Of a stretch of 64,000 nucleotides of DNA, positions 41,201-51,624 are shown one piece after another. Numbering within the stretch: the first letter of the stretch is position 1; each line of letters starts with the position of its first letter. Both the position numbers and the translations under genes were made by a program. The notes below the pieces were generated by a model, which worked only from the letters and a program-made list of their open reading frames with translations, made no database searches and had not been told where the DNA came from. The DNA comes from Cyclaneusma minus (Eukaryota; Ascomycota; Leotiomycetes; Marthamycetales; Marthamycetaceae), in NCBI GenBank assembly GCA_037179335.1, contig JAKZHN010000016.1, positions 620,001 through 684,000 on the forward strand, written 5' to 3'.

Positions 41201-44008
41201 GCGAAGTCCAAACACCGCTCCGAAATTGGGGCAAGATAACGTCGTCGTATTCTTCCTGGGTCATTCTCAGCTTCAACCGGTTCTCAAAACCCCATGGCAC
41301 CAAAGATCTAATCACAAACGCGTTATCACTGGCGATCTCAAAGGCTTCGAGCGAGTCTCGAATTTCCTCATGGTATCCCACCACTGGGGCGCATTCCTGC
41401 ACCTTCTCGCGCTGGAGAATGGCCTCCTTCAGCCATGGAAGGATCGATGGGATGTGGGAGCCATGCATGTAATTGATGCAAAGGGTGGTAAGTCCAACGT
41501 TATTTGGGTGGTGGTAGTATGACTGACCACCAGATACAAATAGAGGATATGGCGCTTCCGCAGAGGGCTGATGAGGATGTGGCAGCCGCCTTCCTATGCG
41601 TGATGTCAAATTCCCCTCTCGCTCTGCAAGTGGTGAGATAGAGACGACACCATCGTACGTATTCCGCCAATTGGTGCCGCCAGGTAGAACCGAATTTTGG
41701 AGCTGAGTTATCAGCTCAATCTGAAACCGGTAGCCCCAGAAGATGATATCTTCTCTTGCTCCACTATTTGCTAGACTCACAATATATAGGTAGCGCCTGC
41801 CCAAAGTGGTGTTCGGTTTGATGCGGTTCTTGGTGCATGAGCTACACAAGAGTCTTTGTTGATCGTCGAGACTCATATCGCAACACAAATGAAGTCGACA
41901 ACAGCCCATGCAGTAATGCTCGGTAGTGACCTTTTGCTGCCAAGTCATACAAAAACAATAGCCGCGTTTGATTTCCGCCACAGTGATTGCACTCCCATTC
42001 ACCAAGTCCGCAGCGAACTGAAGCTCCTGGAGGACATGCAGAATGCTCTTCCCCGAGGCTAATGTCTTGAGCCCTTGCTCATAAACATATGCGATTTGAA
42101 CGGTGTTTAGAGACATCAACTTGACATCCAGGCCAACAATCTGTCGCAATTTCTTTTTTCCTTTGCGAGATGGGGCGATCGTTTGGGTGTTGAATAGGTA
42201 TCGAAGATCTTGAAGTACCGAGTTGGTAACATGTAACCAAGGTACACTATTATTATGAAACCATGTAAGTATGGCTCCGTCGTTGAAAGGACCCCGTATC
42301 TTCTGTTGCCGGTATACAGTTTGTCTGAGATCAGCGCTGAAATTGTTGCCCATCAACTCGATCGCAGCTTTCGTGCCACAGAAACCCATCGAGGAATATG
42401 CAAACGACGTCCAAGCTTTGAGAAAAGCTTGAGATTCCAGCACCTGCTTCTCACTAAATGATGCAGGCAATTCATGACCGGTTCGAAGCAACGGGCGATA
42501 GGGAAATGTGCTCGGAGGTGGCGGAACGGTATTTGCGGTATTGAAATCGATATCTGCGGTATGAAAACACCGCTTCGGAATCACCAAGACAGCAGAAGCC
42601 GGGGGAACGGGTGTGACTAGAGCCCAGGGGAGCCCGGCATACACAAGTGCATATCCATTAGCCAGGGAAGTATATACCTCTAGACGCAGGCCATACAATC
42701 CAAGGTATTAAGGGTTGGCAGCCGTATCAACGTTCCAAAAATCTTTGTAGAGCTTCGCAAAACAAGACTCTCGCCAAGTAAGTAAAGTATAATCTCTACA
42801 AACGTCCTGCTGTCGTTGGAGTACTTCAGATCATCTTCATCTTTAGTATACCCTGAGTATCTCGTTGGCCACTCGATCTGGCTCCAGTTTGCCAACCCCA
42901 GGTCCGCTGGTACTCGGTTAAGGATCTCGCAGGCCAGGTCCCCGAGATCTTGCGCGTCTTGCATTGTTGGGCAAACATTGAGGTCAAGCGCATTGGTGAG
43001 ACGCTCATTTGCTGAATGGGGAGTCGTGGGGCTAGTCGTCTGTGTGCTGTCTTGTTTCTTTTGAGAGCTTGACGATTTCTTCTCGAGGATGTCCCGAATC
43101 TCGTCGACAGGGTGAATACCGTCAGCCGGCAAAGGGTTTTTTTCTCGTACATACTGATCGAAATGTTTCTTCAGTAAGTAATGGGTAAAGACCTCGTTAC
43201 AGAAGGGGCACGCTTTTGTCTTAGACCATGGTTTCGGCGGCTGAAGCATTTTTCGGATCTCCTCGACATTGTGGATATCGTCGGAGCGGGGATTCTTATC
43301 TCTTATGAACGTCCTAAGATGCGTGCCGAAATTAGTGGCGCTGTAGAGGTTCTTGCAGAAGGGGCACTCTTTTTGCTTAGGAGGAGCCCGTTTAGCCTTC
43401 GCCGGGATAGTGCCACGGAAAAAAGGGAGAGGCTGCGAGGCGTCGTGCTGCTTATTGTGAACCTCGAGAGTCCATACTTTGACACCACCGTTCTGGCCCG
43501 GCCTCTAAACCTCGGACAACTCGAGTCGTGAGACAACGAACTCCCGGTCTTCCTGGACGGGGAGATCCAAAACATGCTTTGGTAGACTCTCTTGCGGCGT
43601 ATACATGTGAGGTGCGCCGGGGGCTATATGTAAGCCCTGTGCCAGGGAGGCTTCGAAGGCGTCTGTGCTGAACGTTGAAGTCAATTGCGCGCGTCGCTCA
43701 GGGGATATAGGTTCTGGGGCAAGGAAGCTGGGGCGAGTTGTCTCGGGGTGGTATGATATTTGAGCTGCGGTCCCGTTTTGCAATGGCAGCTGCAATACTT
43801 GTCGTGTATCTAGAGCTTCGTCTGGGGGCTGTCGCAGTTTTTTCCTCCGCGGCGGCTTGTCAGAAGTATCGGCTGTCTTGTTTATGGATTCCGATGGCCT
43901 GTTGGAGTCTGCGTCGCCTAACTGCCCACTCGCCTGAGGATTTTCATCGTCCGGGGTCGGAACGCGTTTACGCTTCGAAACCTCCGTAGGACTGGGTTGA
44001 GGTCCCAT
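38290..44008 (-). CDS. Long ubiquitin-specific protease with N-terminal zinc-finger repeats; one in-frame stop and one frame break
   Basis: Model: 44008..42697, 42616..40738, 40679..40372, 40223..40080, 40028..38983, 38931..38380 and 38325..38290, about 1,757 residues. The N-terminal 170 residues are basic and Pro-rich. Two tandem units start with ECPFCKNLYS and ACPFCNEVFTH, each followed by H, RDKNP or REKNP, and EEIRKML or DEIRDIL. The central part has a Cys/His cluster (CMGCCRLHLCC...CSSC). The USP domain has Cys box GLKNFGNTCHLNSILQ, a zinc ribbon (KRCPNDNC...CEVCG) and His box GGTLDSGHYVAYTR, so the catalytic residues are intact. Oddities: a TAG at 43505-43507 interrupts an otherwise open frame, and a +1 break lies near 40250. 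A 48-nt GT-AG segment and a 148-nt intron (40224..40371) could remove them, but their splice sites are weak. Either splicing or decay is possible. Two genes instead of one is also possible. Confidence 0.65.
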
Positions 44009-44322
44009 TCTCGTGCTAACGCCGAAGCAAACAGCAAATGTCCGAGGGCGGGCAAAGAAGGGAGAAGAGGATGAATTGCAGCAGTCGAGTGACGGCGCCT
44101 AGCTCAACCTTGCAGGCAAATATAAGGAATGCCCGGAGGATATCGCTTCGCAAAAGGGAGAAAATTATCGAGTGTAGAAGTTGACGCGACACAGGATAGA
44201 TGCTGAGCAGAGTATGAGCATGTGATTTTGTAATGGCAGCTTGGGGAGATAATGTAAAAAACCTACTTGCAAGATTGTATTACTGCGGAGCAAGGGGAGC
44301 GCTCAAGGATTAAACCAAAAAG

Positions 44323-44463
44323 AAGGAAGCCCAGAGACCAGACGGTACAGGTGAAGCTGGTGTGATTTGAAGGAGGCCCAGAGACCAGACGGTATAGGTG
44401 AAGCTGGTGTGATTTGAAGGAAGCCCAAAAACCAAACGGTACAGGTAAAGCTGGTGTGATTTG
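44323..44463. repeat. 47-bp tandem repeat, three copies
   Basis: Units at 44323-44369, 44370-44416 and 44417-44463, starting AAGGAAGCCCAGAGACCAGA and ending GGTGTGATTTG. Copies 1 and 2 differ at two positions. Copy 3 has extra G-to-A changes, a pattern compatible with cytosine-to-thymine mutation on the other strand. Confidence 0.9.
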
Positions 44464-45738
44464 AGAATGGCGAGCAAGTCTCCCAGGTGGCTAAATAGAG
44501 TATAAGCGTTTGACTTTCGGAATATATCTGGTAAGATGGAATTGGGGTGGCCTACCAACAAGACGACAAAACTGCAATGCTCGATATAAATCCTCGCCTT
44601 GTATTGGGGTGCCAGTAGTTGACTTGGTACACCTGTATCGGATAAAAGCAGACAGGGCTGTTGGGTCTGATATTGAAGCAAGTTTCGTGTGAGAGTAGAG
44701 TGTGTTGCTGTTTAAGGTTTCAGGTAGTTCTTCCAGGAGCTGAGTTGAGCGTCAGCATTGACTTTTAGAATATTTCATATGAAATAGATTTGGGTAAGCT
44801 TACCAACCAAATAAGTGGACTTTAAAGCTGGATATGAGGTCCTCGAGTCGAATGTAGCGAAAGCGTCTCACTCGACGCAGTTGTTCGAGCGGGAAACAGA
44901 CGAGGCCGCTGCGTTTGAGACGAAGGTGGAGTGCGAGTCTCTTAGTGAGCCTCCCGAAGGAGAAGGGAAGAGAAACCACGGGCCCAGGTGGAGAAACTGG
45001 CTAGCAGGCAATGAGAGCAAAGGAGGAGAGGTGGAAGTGGAAGAGTAAACGCAAGTGGGGGAAGTCGAGAGAGCCTTTTTCCAGAAGCAGCTCGTTGCCT
45101 TATTGCCGTCGTTCGGCACTTCAAGCGAGCGACAACTAGAAGTGTGAATCACCAGGAGCAATATGAAGCTGGCAGTCAAGCAGCACGTTGAGTAGCCGAT
45201 CAGAGATGCTTTGAGGAGCGGTTGGGCTAAGAGGGGAGAGTAGATTGCTTGTCAAAGTGTGGGAAATGGCGGGATCACACCGATCGGATGATGAATTCAC
45301 TTTTGAAGCGTTTGCATGCAGTGGACCGCTGGACTTCACAGGTCCACTCCAACACAGAGTGCTAACTGCACTCTCCATCTCCGTCAACACTTGTCTGTTA
45401 TCCGCTCTTCTTGCTAGGAAAAAAACAGTTCCAGGACAAGCAATAGCTGCCGCTACCAAAGCTACGAGTTGAGATATACACATTTTGGCAACAGGGAAAC
45501 CGTCGCACCCCACGTGAATAGAGTACACGTGCAAAGTGAGCGGGAGCCCCGTGAGTCGTGCCCGGTACGCTGGTCCATCTGCTCAAATTGAAAACAATCG
45601 TACATGTGATTGTGATCTGAATTCTGAAATAACAATAACGTGCATATTTAACTTACCTTGTGCCTATATTAAACAGGACTGATCGTGATCATGACTGCCA
45701 GTCTTTGTTTATTCCCGTGGTCACTAGAGTAAATTTGA

Positions 45739-46463
45739 ATTCTGTACGGCGGCTTTTTACGGAGTTTGTTCAGAGATCGCAAACTCAAAATCGCAAGAAC
45801 ATAATCTTATGTTTGCAGCGCTATAGCATTGCAATCAGCGCCTATAATTCGAAGCATTTTCTAGCTATAAAACCAGCTATAAAACCAGCTCAATTAGGGC
45901 TATTACCTTCTATAAGTTTCAATATATACAATGCGTTAAATGCAGTGCGCAAAAAAATGGTTAATAAAAATGGTTTTTATCCTGCAAATTTTAAGCTTCA
46001 GCCTTGCGCATAAGGCTGACCAAATTTACGCGCAAGGCTAATTTTTTGAAAGTTATGAAAGAGTTATTTTTAATATAGTAAAAATAAATATTTTAATAAA
46101 TATTATGGTTAAATCAATTAATTAAAAATCCTTTTCCGGTATGCGGTAGATTTCGTACAGCCCATATGCGGTATCCCGTAAAGCTCGTACGGAGTCGATT
46201 TTGTAAAGCCCGTACGCAATTAATTTCATAAGGCTCGTACGGAGTTGATTTCGTAAAACCCGTACGTGGTTAATTTCATAAACCCGGTAGGCGGTTAATT
46301 TCGCAATATTTAAAGCCTTTAATTAGCTGATTCTAGTGCTATACCGCTTATACTTTATAGCATGTTGGGTGCAATAATATAGAGCTCTAAATTTTGGATA
46401 TGCATTTTCAGCTTTCGGGTATTGGATTTCTGAACAAACTTCATTAAAAGCCGCCGTATTCTG
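45739..46463. mobile_element. Diverged inverted repeat flanking an AT-rich core, likely transposon relic
   Basis: The left arm (about 45739-45840) and the reverse complement of the right arm (about 46365-46463) share ACGGCGGCTTTT, GAAGTTTGTTCAGA-like and CTATA blocks in the same order. Translated forward left and reverse right, they give similar peptides (VRRLFTEFVQRSQT / IRRLLMKFVQKSNT), which supports common origin. The core contains the 25-bp array. No transposase was recognised. Confidence 0.45.
46144..46304. repeat. Degenerate 25-bp tandem array, about 6.5 copies
   Basis: Units begin at 46144, 46169 (23 bp), 46192, 46217, 46242, 46267 and 46292, with consensus near GGTTAATTTCGTAAAGCCCG plus TACG. 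Copies alternate between TTCGTAAA and TTCATAAG forms, consistent with CpG loss. Confidence 0.8.
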
Positions 46464-46985
46464 CCCGAATTATCCGCCTTCCATCCACTCACTCCCTCCA
46501 TTGATGTCACTTTAATAATGTATCTCTGTCTGGTAAAATTTTGGCGCTTGGCCACTAGAAAGGCACAGTTTCTATTCAAGCAAAATCGGTAAATCTGTAG
46601 CCCGCTTGGGAAAATGGCCCGCGCTGCTACTACTACTACGTTTTGTGCAGCACATGCAGCAACTCCAGCTATCGGACCAGTACCACCACTTGCTGGCTGA
46701 GGCTCTTAGGAAGCACCTCCTTCACGGTCTTCACCTCCCACAACACCACCATTCTCAGCATTGTGAACCGCTACAAGCCCGCTTACAGGTCTATGCTCTT
46801 GTGGTTGTCCTTGAAGCGCCAAAGCTGCTTCTGGAACTCAATTGCTTGCTTCCCAAGGCTTCTGCGGCGTCTGGCAGTCCAACCCAGACAAACGCAAACA
46901 ACCCACCATCAACGTCTTCCATACAACAACAACACCAGCCTGCTCCACAACCTGCGCCTTTGCCTGCACACCTCAACTCACTGCC

Positions 46986-47864
46986 ATGGACTGCAACGAT
47001 CTAGTCGCGCAATCGTTCACTCGAGCTTTCAACAAAGTGCTCGCGCTTCGAAATGAAGATGATTTAGAACCAGTGATTACCGCAGCCAAGGATTTGCTCG
47101 AAGTCCTCATCTTCCACGTTACCACCGGATCAAAACATTGCTTTTGCTTGCATCTGCTTTTGAAGATTGGGAAGAGGTGGAGACTTGTCGTCGAAGCGCA
47201 GAACGCGAATGGAATAAGGGTCAAGCATATTTATTGAAGTTCAACATTGTCCTCAGCGGTTCGGACGCAGAAGCGATTGCCAAGCTTCGATCCGAGCTTG
47301 ACCGACTAAAGCATGAGCAAGACGAGGAACTTGGAGACAGGGATATCGATGATTATGACATTGCAGAAGAAGAGGAAGAGCCGGAAGAAGATCTGGAGTA
47401 CGATGAAGACGGCATTGTAGAGTACGATGCCCAAGATCTGGAGTCCGACGACAACAACGACGATGCCTCTGCGCACAACGACGATGCTTCCGCCTCTGTG
47501 CAGCACGACGACGATGCTTCCGCCTCTGTGCAGCACGACGACGATGCCTCCGCCTCTGTGCACAACGACGATGCCCCGCCTCTGTGCATAACGACGATGC
47601 TTCCGCCTCTGTTCAAATGAATACCACAGCAGCTACGGAGCCGGAAATTTCAGTGATTAACACCGGAGTCGCCAGCATTGCCTTGGAAGACAGAGTGAGT
47701 TTCTTGTAACTATTTACTGTATATGTATGTAGCTAATATCAAATTCAGCCTTTGTCAGGCTATCTTCAACCAGGACTCCGGCCAGGCGTTTTGAGGACTC
47801 GACCCAGGTATGTCAAATTATACTCCAGGGTTTCATTAACTCGCTTTATCTTGATTATAGCTAA
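46986..47864 (+). pseudogene. Frameshifted gene for an acidic-tailed protein of unknown function
   Basis: Likely exons 46986..47694, 47749..47807 and 47861..47864, but the first has two frame breaks. From MDCNDLVAQSF the frame is open to AAKDLLE at about 47103. One base later the next frame continues with HLPRYHRIKTLLLLASAFED and a helical, charged region to about 47330. An acidic stretch (EEEEEPEEDLEYDEDG) follows, then 30-bp repeats encoding Asp/Ala/Ser. A missing T in the fourth repeat (near 47573) breaks frame again. In the third frame the protein runs on through two normal introns to RTRPS and a stop. The coherent protein across frames shows it was a real gene; it is now broken or mis-sequenced. 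Confidence 0.6.
47452..47611 (+). repeat. Coding minisatellite, about five units of 26-30 bp
   Basis: Units share ACGACGATGC and TCCGCCTCTGTGCA and encode Asp-Asp-Ala-Ser-Ala-Ser-Val. The fourth unit has lost one base, which shifts the reading frame. Confidence 0.85.
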
Positions 47865-48168
47865 TGAAACTTCCAGCTTAGTTCAGCTCCGAAAGAAAGC
47901 GGAGGAAATATGAAGTTTTCTGCCGCGAGGGATAGTGGTATGCTGTTGCTTACTACGTCTCTGCTGCACGAGGCATAACACATGTTCCCAAACTTGCGCA
48001 GAATGTGGCAGATTTCAATACTCCTGATCTTGTAGTTCCACTGCCGCTGTCCTGGAAATGGGAGATTACATGTAGAGCTAGGTACCCAATAGCTACTCGT
48101 CGGCTTGCATACATACAAACGCTTTTTGTGCCACGGCTGTAGTGTTGCCGATTTACCTTGCATTTGAA
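47865..48168. other. Convergent intergenic region
   Basis: 304 bases between the gene remnant and the MFS transporter 3' end. Nothing was recognised. Confidence 0.35.
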
Positions 48169-49786
48169 TTACTTACCACGGTATTCATGCAAAACAAACA
48201 TGGCTGCCGTCAAAAATCCTAACCCTGACAACCCGCATCCCATGTACTGGGCCCCTCGGTATCCCCTCAAGATATCCGCATCAGTGAGTCCCCCGTTGTT
48301 GATGTAAGCTTCGACGGTACCCGCAAAGCCGAGACCAATGGAAATAGAGTAGTTGACAACCACGTTGACCAGGGAAGCTGCAACGCCCTGATGTTTTTGA
48401 GGCACAGCGTCACTCATAATAATCGTCGCCGAGGGGAAGGACATGTCCCTGTAGACGATTAGCCGATGTGGCAGAAAACCTCAAGATTGGAAAGCCATAG
48501 CTTACATTCCCCAGGGCGTAATAACGACTGCAAAAAATGTCTGCAACCAGTAGCTCTGATCGACCGGACAGGTGGCCGTGAGTATGGCACCGGTCATAAA
48601 TGCAGTCATAGATATTTGCATGACTGTGCTGGCTGAAACTTTGCTAAGAATGAAGCCGGTAGTAACGGCGGCAGCAAGTCCGCTGATGGTGGTGGGTACC
48701 ATATAGGCACTGGCTAGCAGTGGTGAGTATCCTCTTAGAACCTCGACCAGCTGCCACCTGCAATTTTTTGTCAAAATTAGTGGCCACCGAGTTATCGAGA
48801 GAGTAAAACACTACACACCAGTAGAATACCCAAATACCAAAACTCGACCAGCCACAAGCTATGCAGGCAAGCACGAAACCAGTGGTGCGGTTAAGGATGT
48901 CGAAGGGGATCAGGGGGAATTCGGCTTTCCATTCGACGTAGAAAAAGGCGGCCATGAAAAGGAATCCCACGATCAACAAGGAGTAGACGTAGGGTACGTT
49001 CCAGCCAACTACCGGCCCTTGGTTCCAAGCAAAGTTGATCAGAATCAGACCAACCACTCCGACGATACATCCGGGCCCGTCGACCTGAAGAAACAGGCTG
49101 TGGGACGTGTCCCGCGGCGGCGCAGGGGTAACCGGGATGAAGAAGATGGCAGTGGCAGCACAAGCAAAGCAGACTGCACCCATGGTCCAGTAGCCCCATG
49201 GCCACCAAGCGATCTCGGCGAAGAGGCTGGCAAACGTAGCACCCAGGACGAAGCCGCTGGGAGCAGTCGCCCCGAACAGGCTGAAAATCATCTCCTTCCG
49301 CCGACCTGGTGGATAGGCACGTCCAAGAATGGCAACACCATTGGGCAGCATAAAAGCCGGACCAATACCCTGCATGGCTCGTGTGAAATCGAAGAAGATG
49401 GGCGAGGTGTAGACACTAAAGCCTGCAAGCAAAGACCACACTCCAAACCAGACAAAGCCAGCAATGAAGAGCCTCTTGTGGCCGAAGAGATCACCGAGCC
49501 GCCCAGCGATCAAGATGAATGTTCCGACTGTCAAGCTGTAGGCGGCGGCATACCAACTCAGTTGACCGGAATTCGTGGTGCCAAAACTGTCGCCGATGAT
49601 GTGAAGGGGCGCAATCAGCTGGCCCAGGGCAGCTTGCGTCATGAGTTGAGCCATACAGACAATGGCGACCATGATGCCCTCCCTCAGCAAGCCCTTGGGA
49701 ACCTCGACATCGCTCTTCTCGTGCACCAGCGACGCATCGTCCGTTTCCGAGCGGTAGCCCTTCTCTGGATTGTTGCGAGAGTCCAT
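48169..49786 (-). CDS. MFS drug-efflux-type transporter (DHA2, 14-helix)
   Basis: Three exons, 49786..48819, 48757..48506 and 48448..48169, 499 residues; the introns (61, 57 nt) keep phase. The ATG at 49786 (MDSRNNPEKG) begins a ~40-residue cytoplasmic N-terminus. MFS motif A is GRLGDLFGHKRLF after helix 2. Further helices and loops include RAMQGIGPAFMLPNG and GATAPSGFVLG (motif C region). The spliced FYWWQLVEVLRGYSPLLAS and SLVNVVVNYSISIGLG complete about 14 hydrophobic segments. The family exports drugs, toxins or amino-acid-like compounds by proton antiport at the plasma or vacuolar membrane. The substrate is not readable. No biosynthetic genes are adjacent, so a secondary-metabolite link is not supported. 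Confidence 0.88.
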
Positions 49787-50477
49787 GGCGGTAGAGTAGC
49801 GATGCAAATTGTTGGATCTGATTGAAGTCTGACGTCGGAACAAAGGGTCAAGGGCAGCGGCCGGCCGGCCTTTTAGTCTCTGGCGAGCGACAGCGGGGGC
49901 GCCTGAAGGCACTCCAGCACCATCATCAATTCTGTTCTTCTTTTTTCTGGAGAATAATTTGATCTCGGGTGTGTCTGCTTTCAGTTGCCGCAGTTGCCGC
50001 AGTTGCCGCAATAGCCTCCGGCGGCATAGTAGCATTTGAAGCGGGTCCAATTGAAGCTTCCAGATCGCTGGAATCACGGGCCGTTGAACAATAATATGCC
50101 GCCGCGGTACACATACTAGTAGCGCCCTATCCAAGCACATCACGCAAGCCTAGCAGCCTAGCTGAAACCGGGAAAATAAGGATTAAAACATATCGGTACA
50201 TGCAGGGGGCGTGGGAGCTGTGCCAGTGTTTCAGAGGCTGCAAGATCATGTGTCAGACATCACGCTTACCATCTGTATGGCTGCGATGCACACCATGCTG
50301 CGATGCACACCATGCTGATAGAACACCAGCCAAACAAGGCACATCTAAGAAGCTTCTAAAATTATATGGAATATTACCAATGGCCAGGGCTATTCCCACT
50401 CCCCCTCCCTAAGCGTAGAATTCTTCATGTGTTCCGGCCATGGTTGTGGTGAACCAGTTTAGGGCGTAACCTAAAAG
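49787..50477. other. Intergenic with short direct repeats
   Basis: 691 bases. A nine-base unit GTTGCCGCA is repeated three times at about 49983-50010. A CTGCGATGCACACCATG direct repeat occurs twice at about 50281-50318. The rest is the MFS promoter and the 2EXR gene 3' region. Confidence 0.4.
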
Positions 50478-51275
50478 TCAATTAGACAAGACCGAGCCAT
50501 GAGCAAAACACCACCACTTCTGGCCTAATAAAGAACTATTAGAGCTGAAACATGAGATAGCAAGACTGTAGTCCATACAATACTGAGGCTTCTGCCCCTT
50601 TCTCTCCAACACTCCCGTCTTCACCATCGGCACATTCCATTCCGGGTGGGCGTTCTTAGCAGCTGCGAACTCTTCCAGAAGCTCTCGTTCCCGAGCAATT
50701 TGTTCAATGCCGACAAAGGCAATATCGTCACTGTTGCGAGCGTCTGGAGATCCCCAATCGCATATATAGCGGACTTCTTCCAGAGCTTTCAATTGACGCA
50801 AGGCAATGTCGGTAGGATGATGGCGAGGCCAGTTGGAACATGTGATAGCGAGATACTTGAGGTGTTCCTTCAGAAAGGGGTCGTCCAAGATGGTCTTCCA
50901 GTAGGTCTGCAAAGTCCCGGGGCCGAAGTACAGGGTGTCTCGGTTGCAATCGATACATATTGTAGTTGTAACTTCGTCGCCAAACTCGGGCTCGCGGAAA
51001 GGCTTGAACTCGAGCTTCTGGTAGTATCTCATTGCCTCGGCACGTGACTCTCGGCAAATGGAGAAGGTGATGGGCGGAGGGTTTGTGATAATGGGCGAGT
51101 CTTCCCATGCCTCGGAATCTCCAGCAAGTTCGATGATTCGGGGCTTCGGGACCAATCTCCATATCTCCAGACGGATTTCAGGAGGAAGTCTCGGAAAGCA
51201 AGTGAAAGTCCGGGAGGCCGAGGAGGTGTGGGCCTTGGCAGACCTGCCAATGTATTGGCTCTGCTGTGCTCCCAT
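50478..51275 (-). CDS. 2EXR domain protein
   Basis: Single exon, 265 residues, ATG at 51275. After a short Ser-rich start, FTCFPRLPPEIRLEIWRL and ITFSICRESRAEAMRYY give the two ExR signatures that define the fungal 2EXR family. DTLYFGP and LKYLAITCSNW follow, typical of the same proteins. The end is basic then hydrophobic. The function of the family is not established; an F-box-like role is sometimes assumed. It is divergent to the Zn2Cys6 regulator, 349 bp between starts. Confidence 0.85.
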   Translation of the reverse strand: MGAQQSQYIGRSAKAHTSSASRTFTCFPRLPPEIRLEIWRLVPKPRIIELAGDSEAWEDSPIITNPPPITFSICRESRAEAMRYYQKLEFKPFREPEFGDEVTTTICIDCNRDTLYFGPGTLQTYWKTILDDPFLKEHLKYLAITCSNWPRHHPTDIALRQLKALEEVRYICDWGSPDARNSDDIAFVGIEQIARERELLEEFAAAKNAHPEWNVPMVKTGVLERKGQKPQYCMDYSLAISCFSSNSSLLGQKWWCFAHGSVLSN

Positions 51276-51624
51276 GATCGAGGTAGACTGGAAGTTCGTA
51301 GAGGAGATTCGAAAGAGGAAAGAGGGCCTTGAAGAAAAGAGGAGGGTCCATTCATATCATGCTCTTAAGCGAAAGACGTCATGCCGGGGCCCATATCACG
51401 AGCGCAGTCGCGACAGCGGCTTTGGCAGGTGGTACTGGACGAACGGGCCTTTCATTGGTGCTGGGCTGTTGACGGATTCGAGCATATATCTATGTGGTAT
51501 CGGAGCTTGAGGCGCCGACAGCGTGGCGACGGGGAGTGGCGCTTATCATTCGAGTTTTCCGCAATAGCCGCAACGTTTGTTCACTTGCAAAATCAACACC
51601 GCTATTTTGACCAAGCCGATTAAA
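51276..51624. promoter_or_regulatory. Divergent promoter region, 2EXR / Zn2Cys6 regulator
   Basis: 349 bases between opposing start codons. No zinc-cluster binding site (inverted CGG pair) could be assigned with confidence. Confidence 0.35.

Larger units (their letters stand above)
44009..46985. other. Long AT-rich gene-poor region with several repeats
   Basis: Almost 3 kb without a convincing gene. It holds a 47-bp tandem repeat (44323..44463), a diverged inverted repeat (45739..46463) and a degenerate 25-bp tandem array (46144..46304). Composition between 45650 and 46600 is strongly AT-rich, with many TATA/ATTA words and few CG-rich blocks, as expected of DNA decayed by C-to-T mutation. 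Confidence 0.5.

Noticed and set aside
44815..45048. 77-aa ORF and neighbours in the protease upstream region
   Set aside because: Short, no family resemblance, no intron logic, and located in repeat-bearing intergenic DNA.
49019..49825. 268-aa plus-strand ORF
   Set aside because: Antisense to MFS transporter helices, with no family resemblance.
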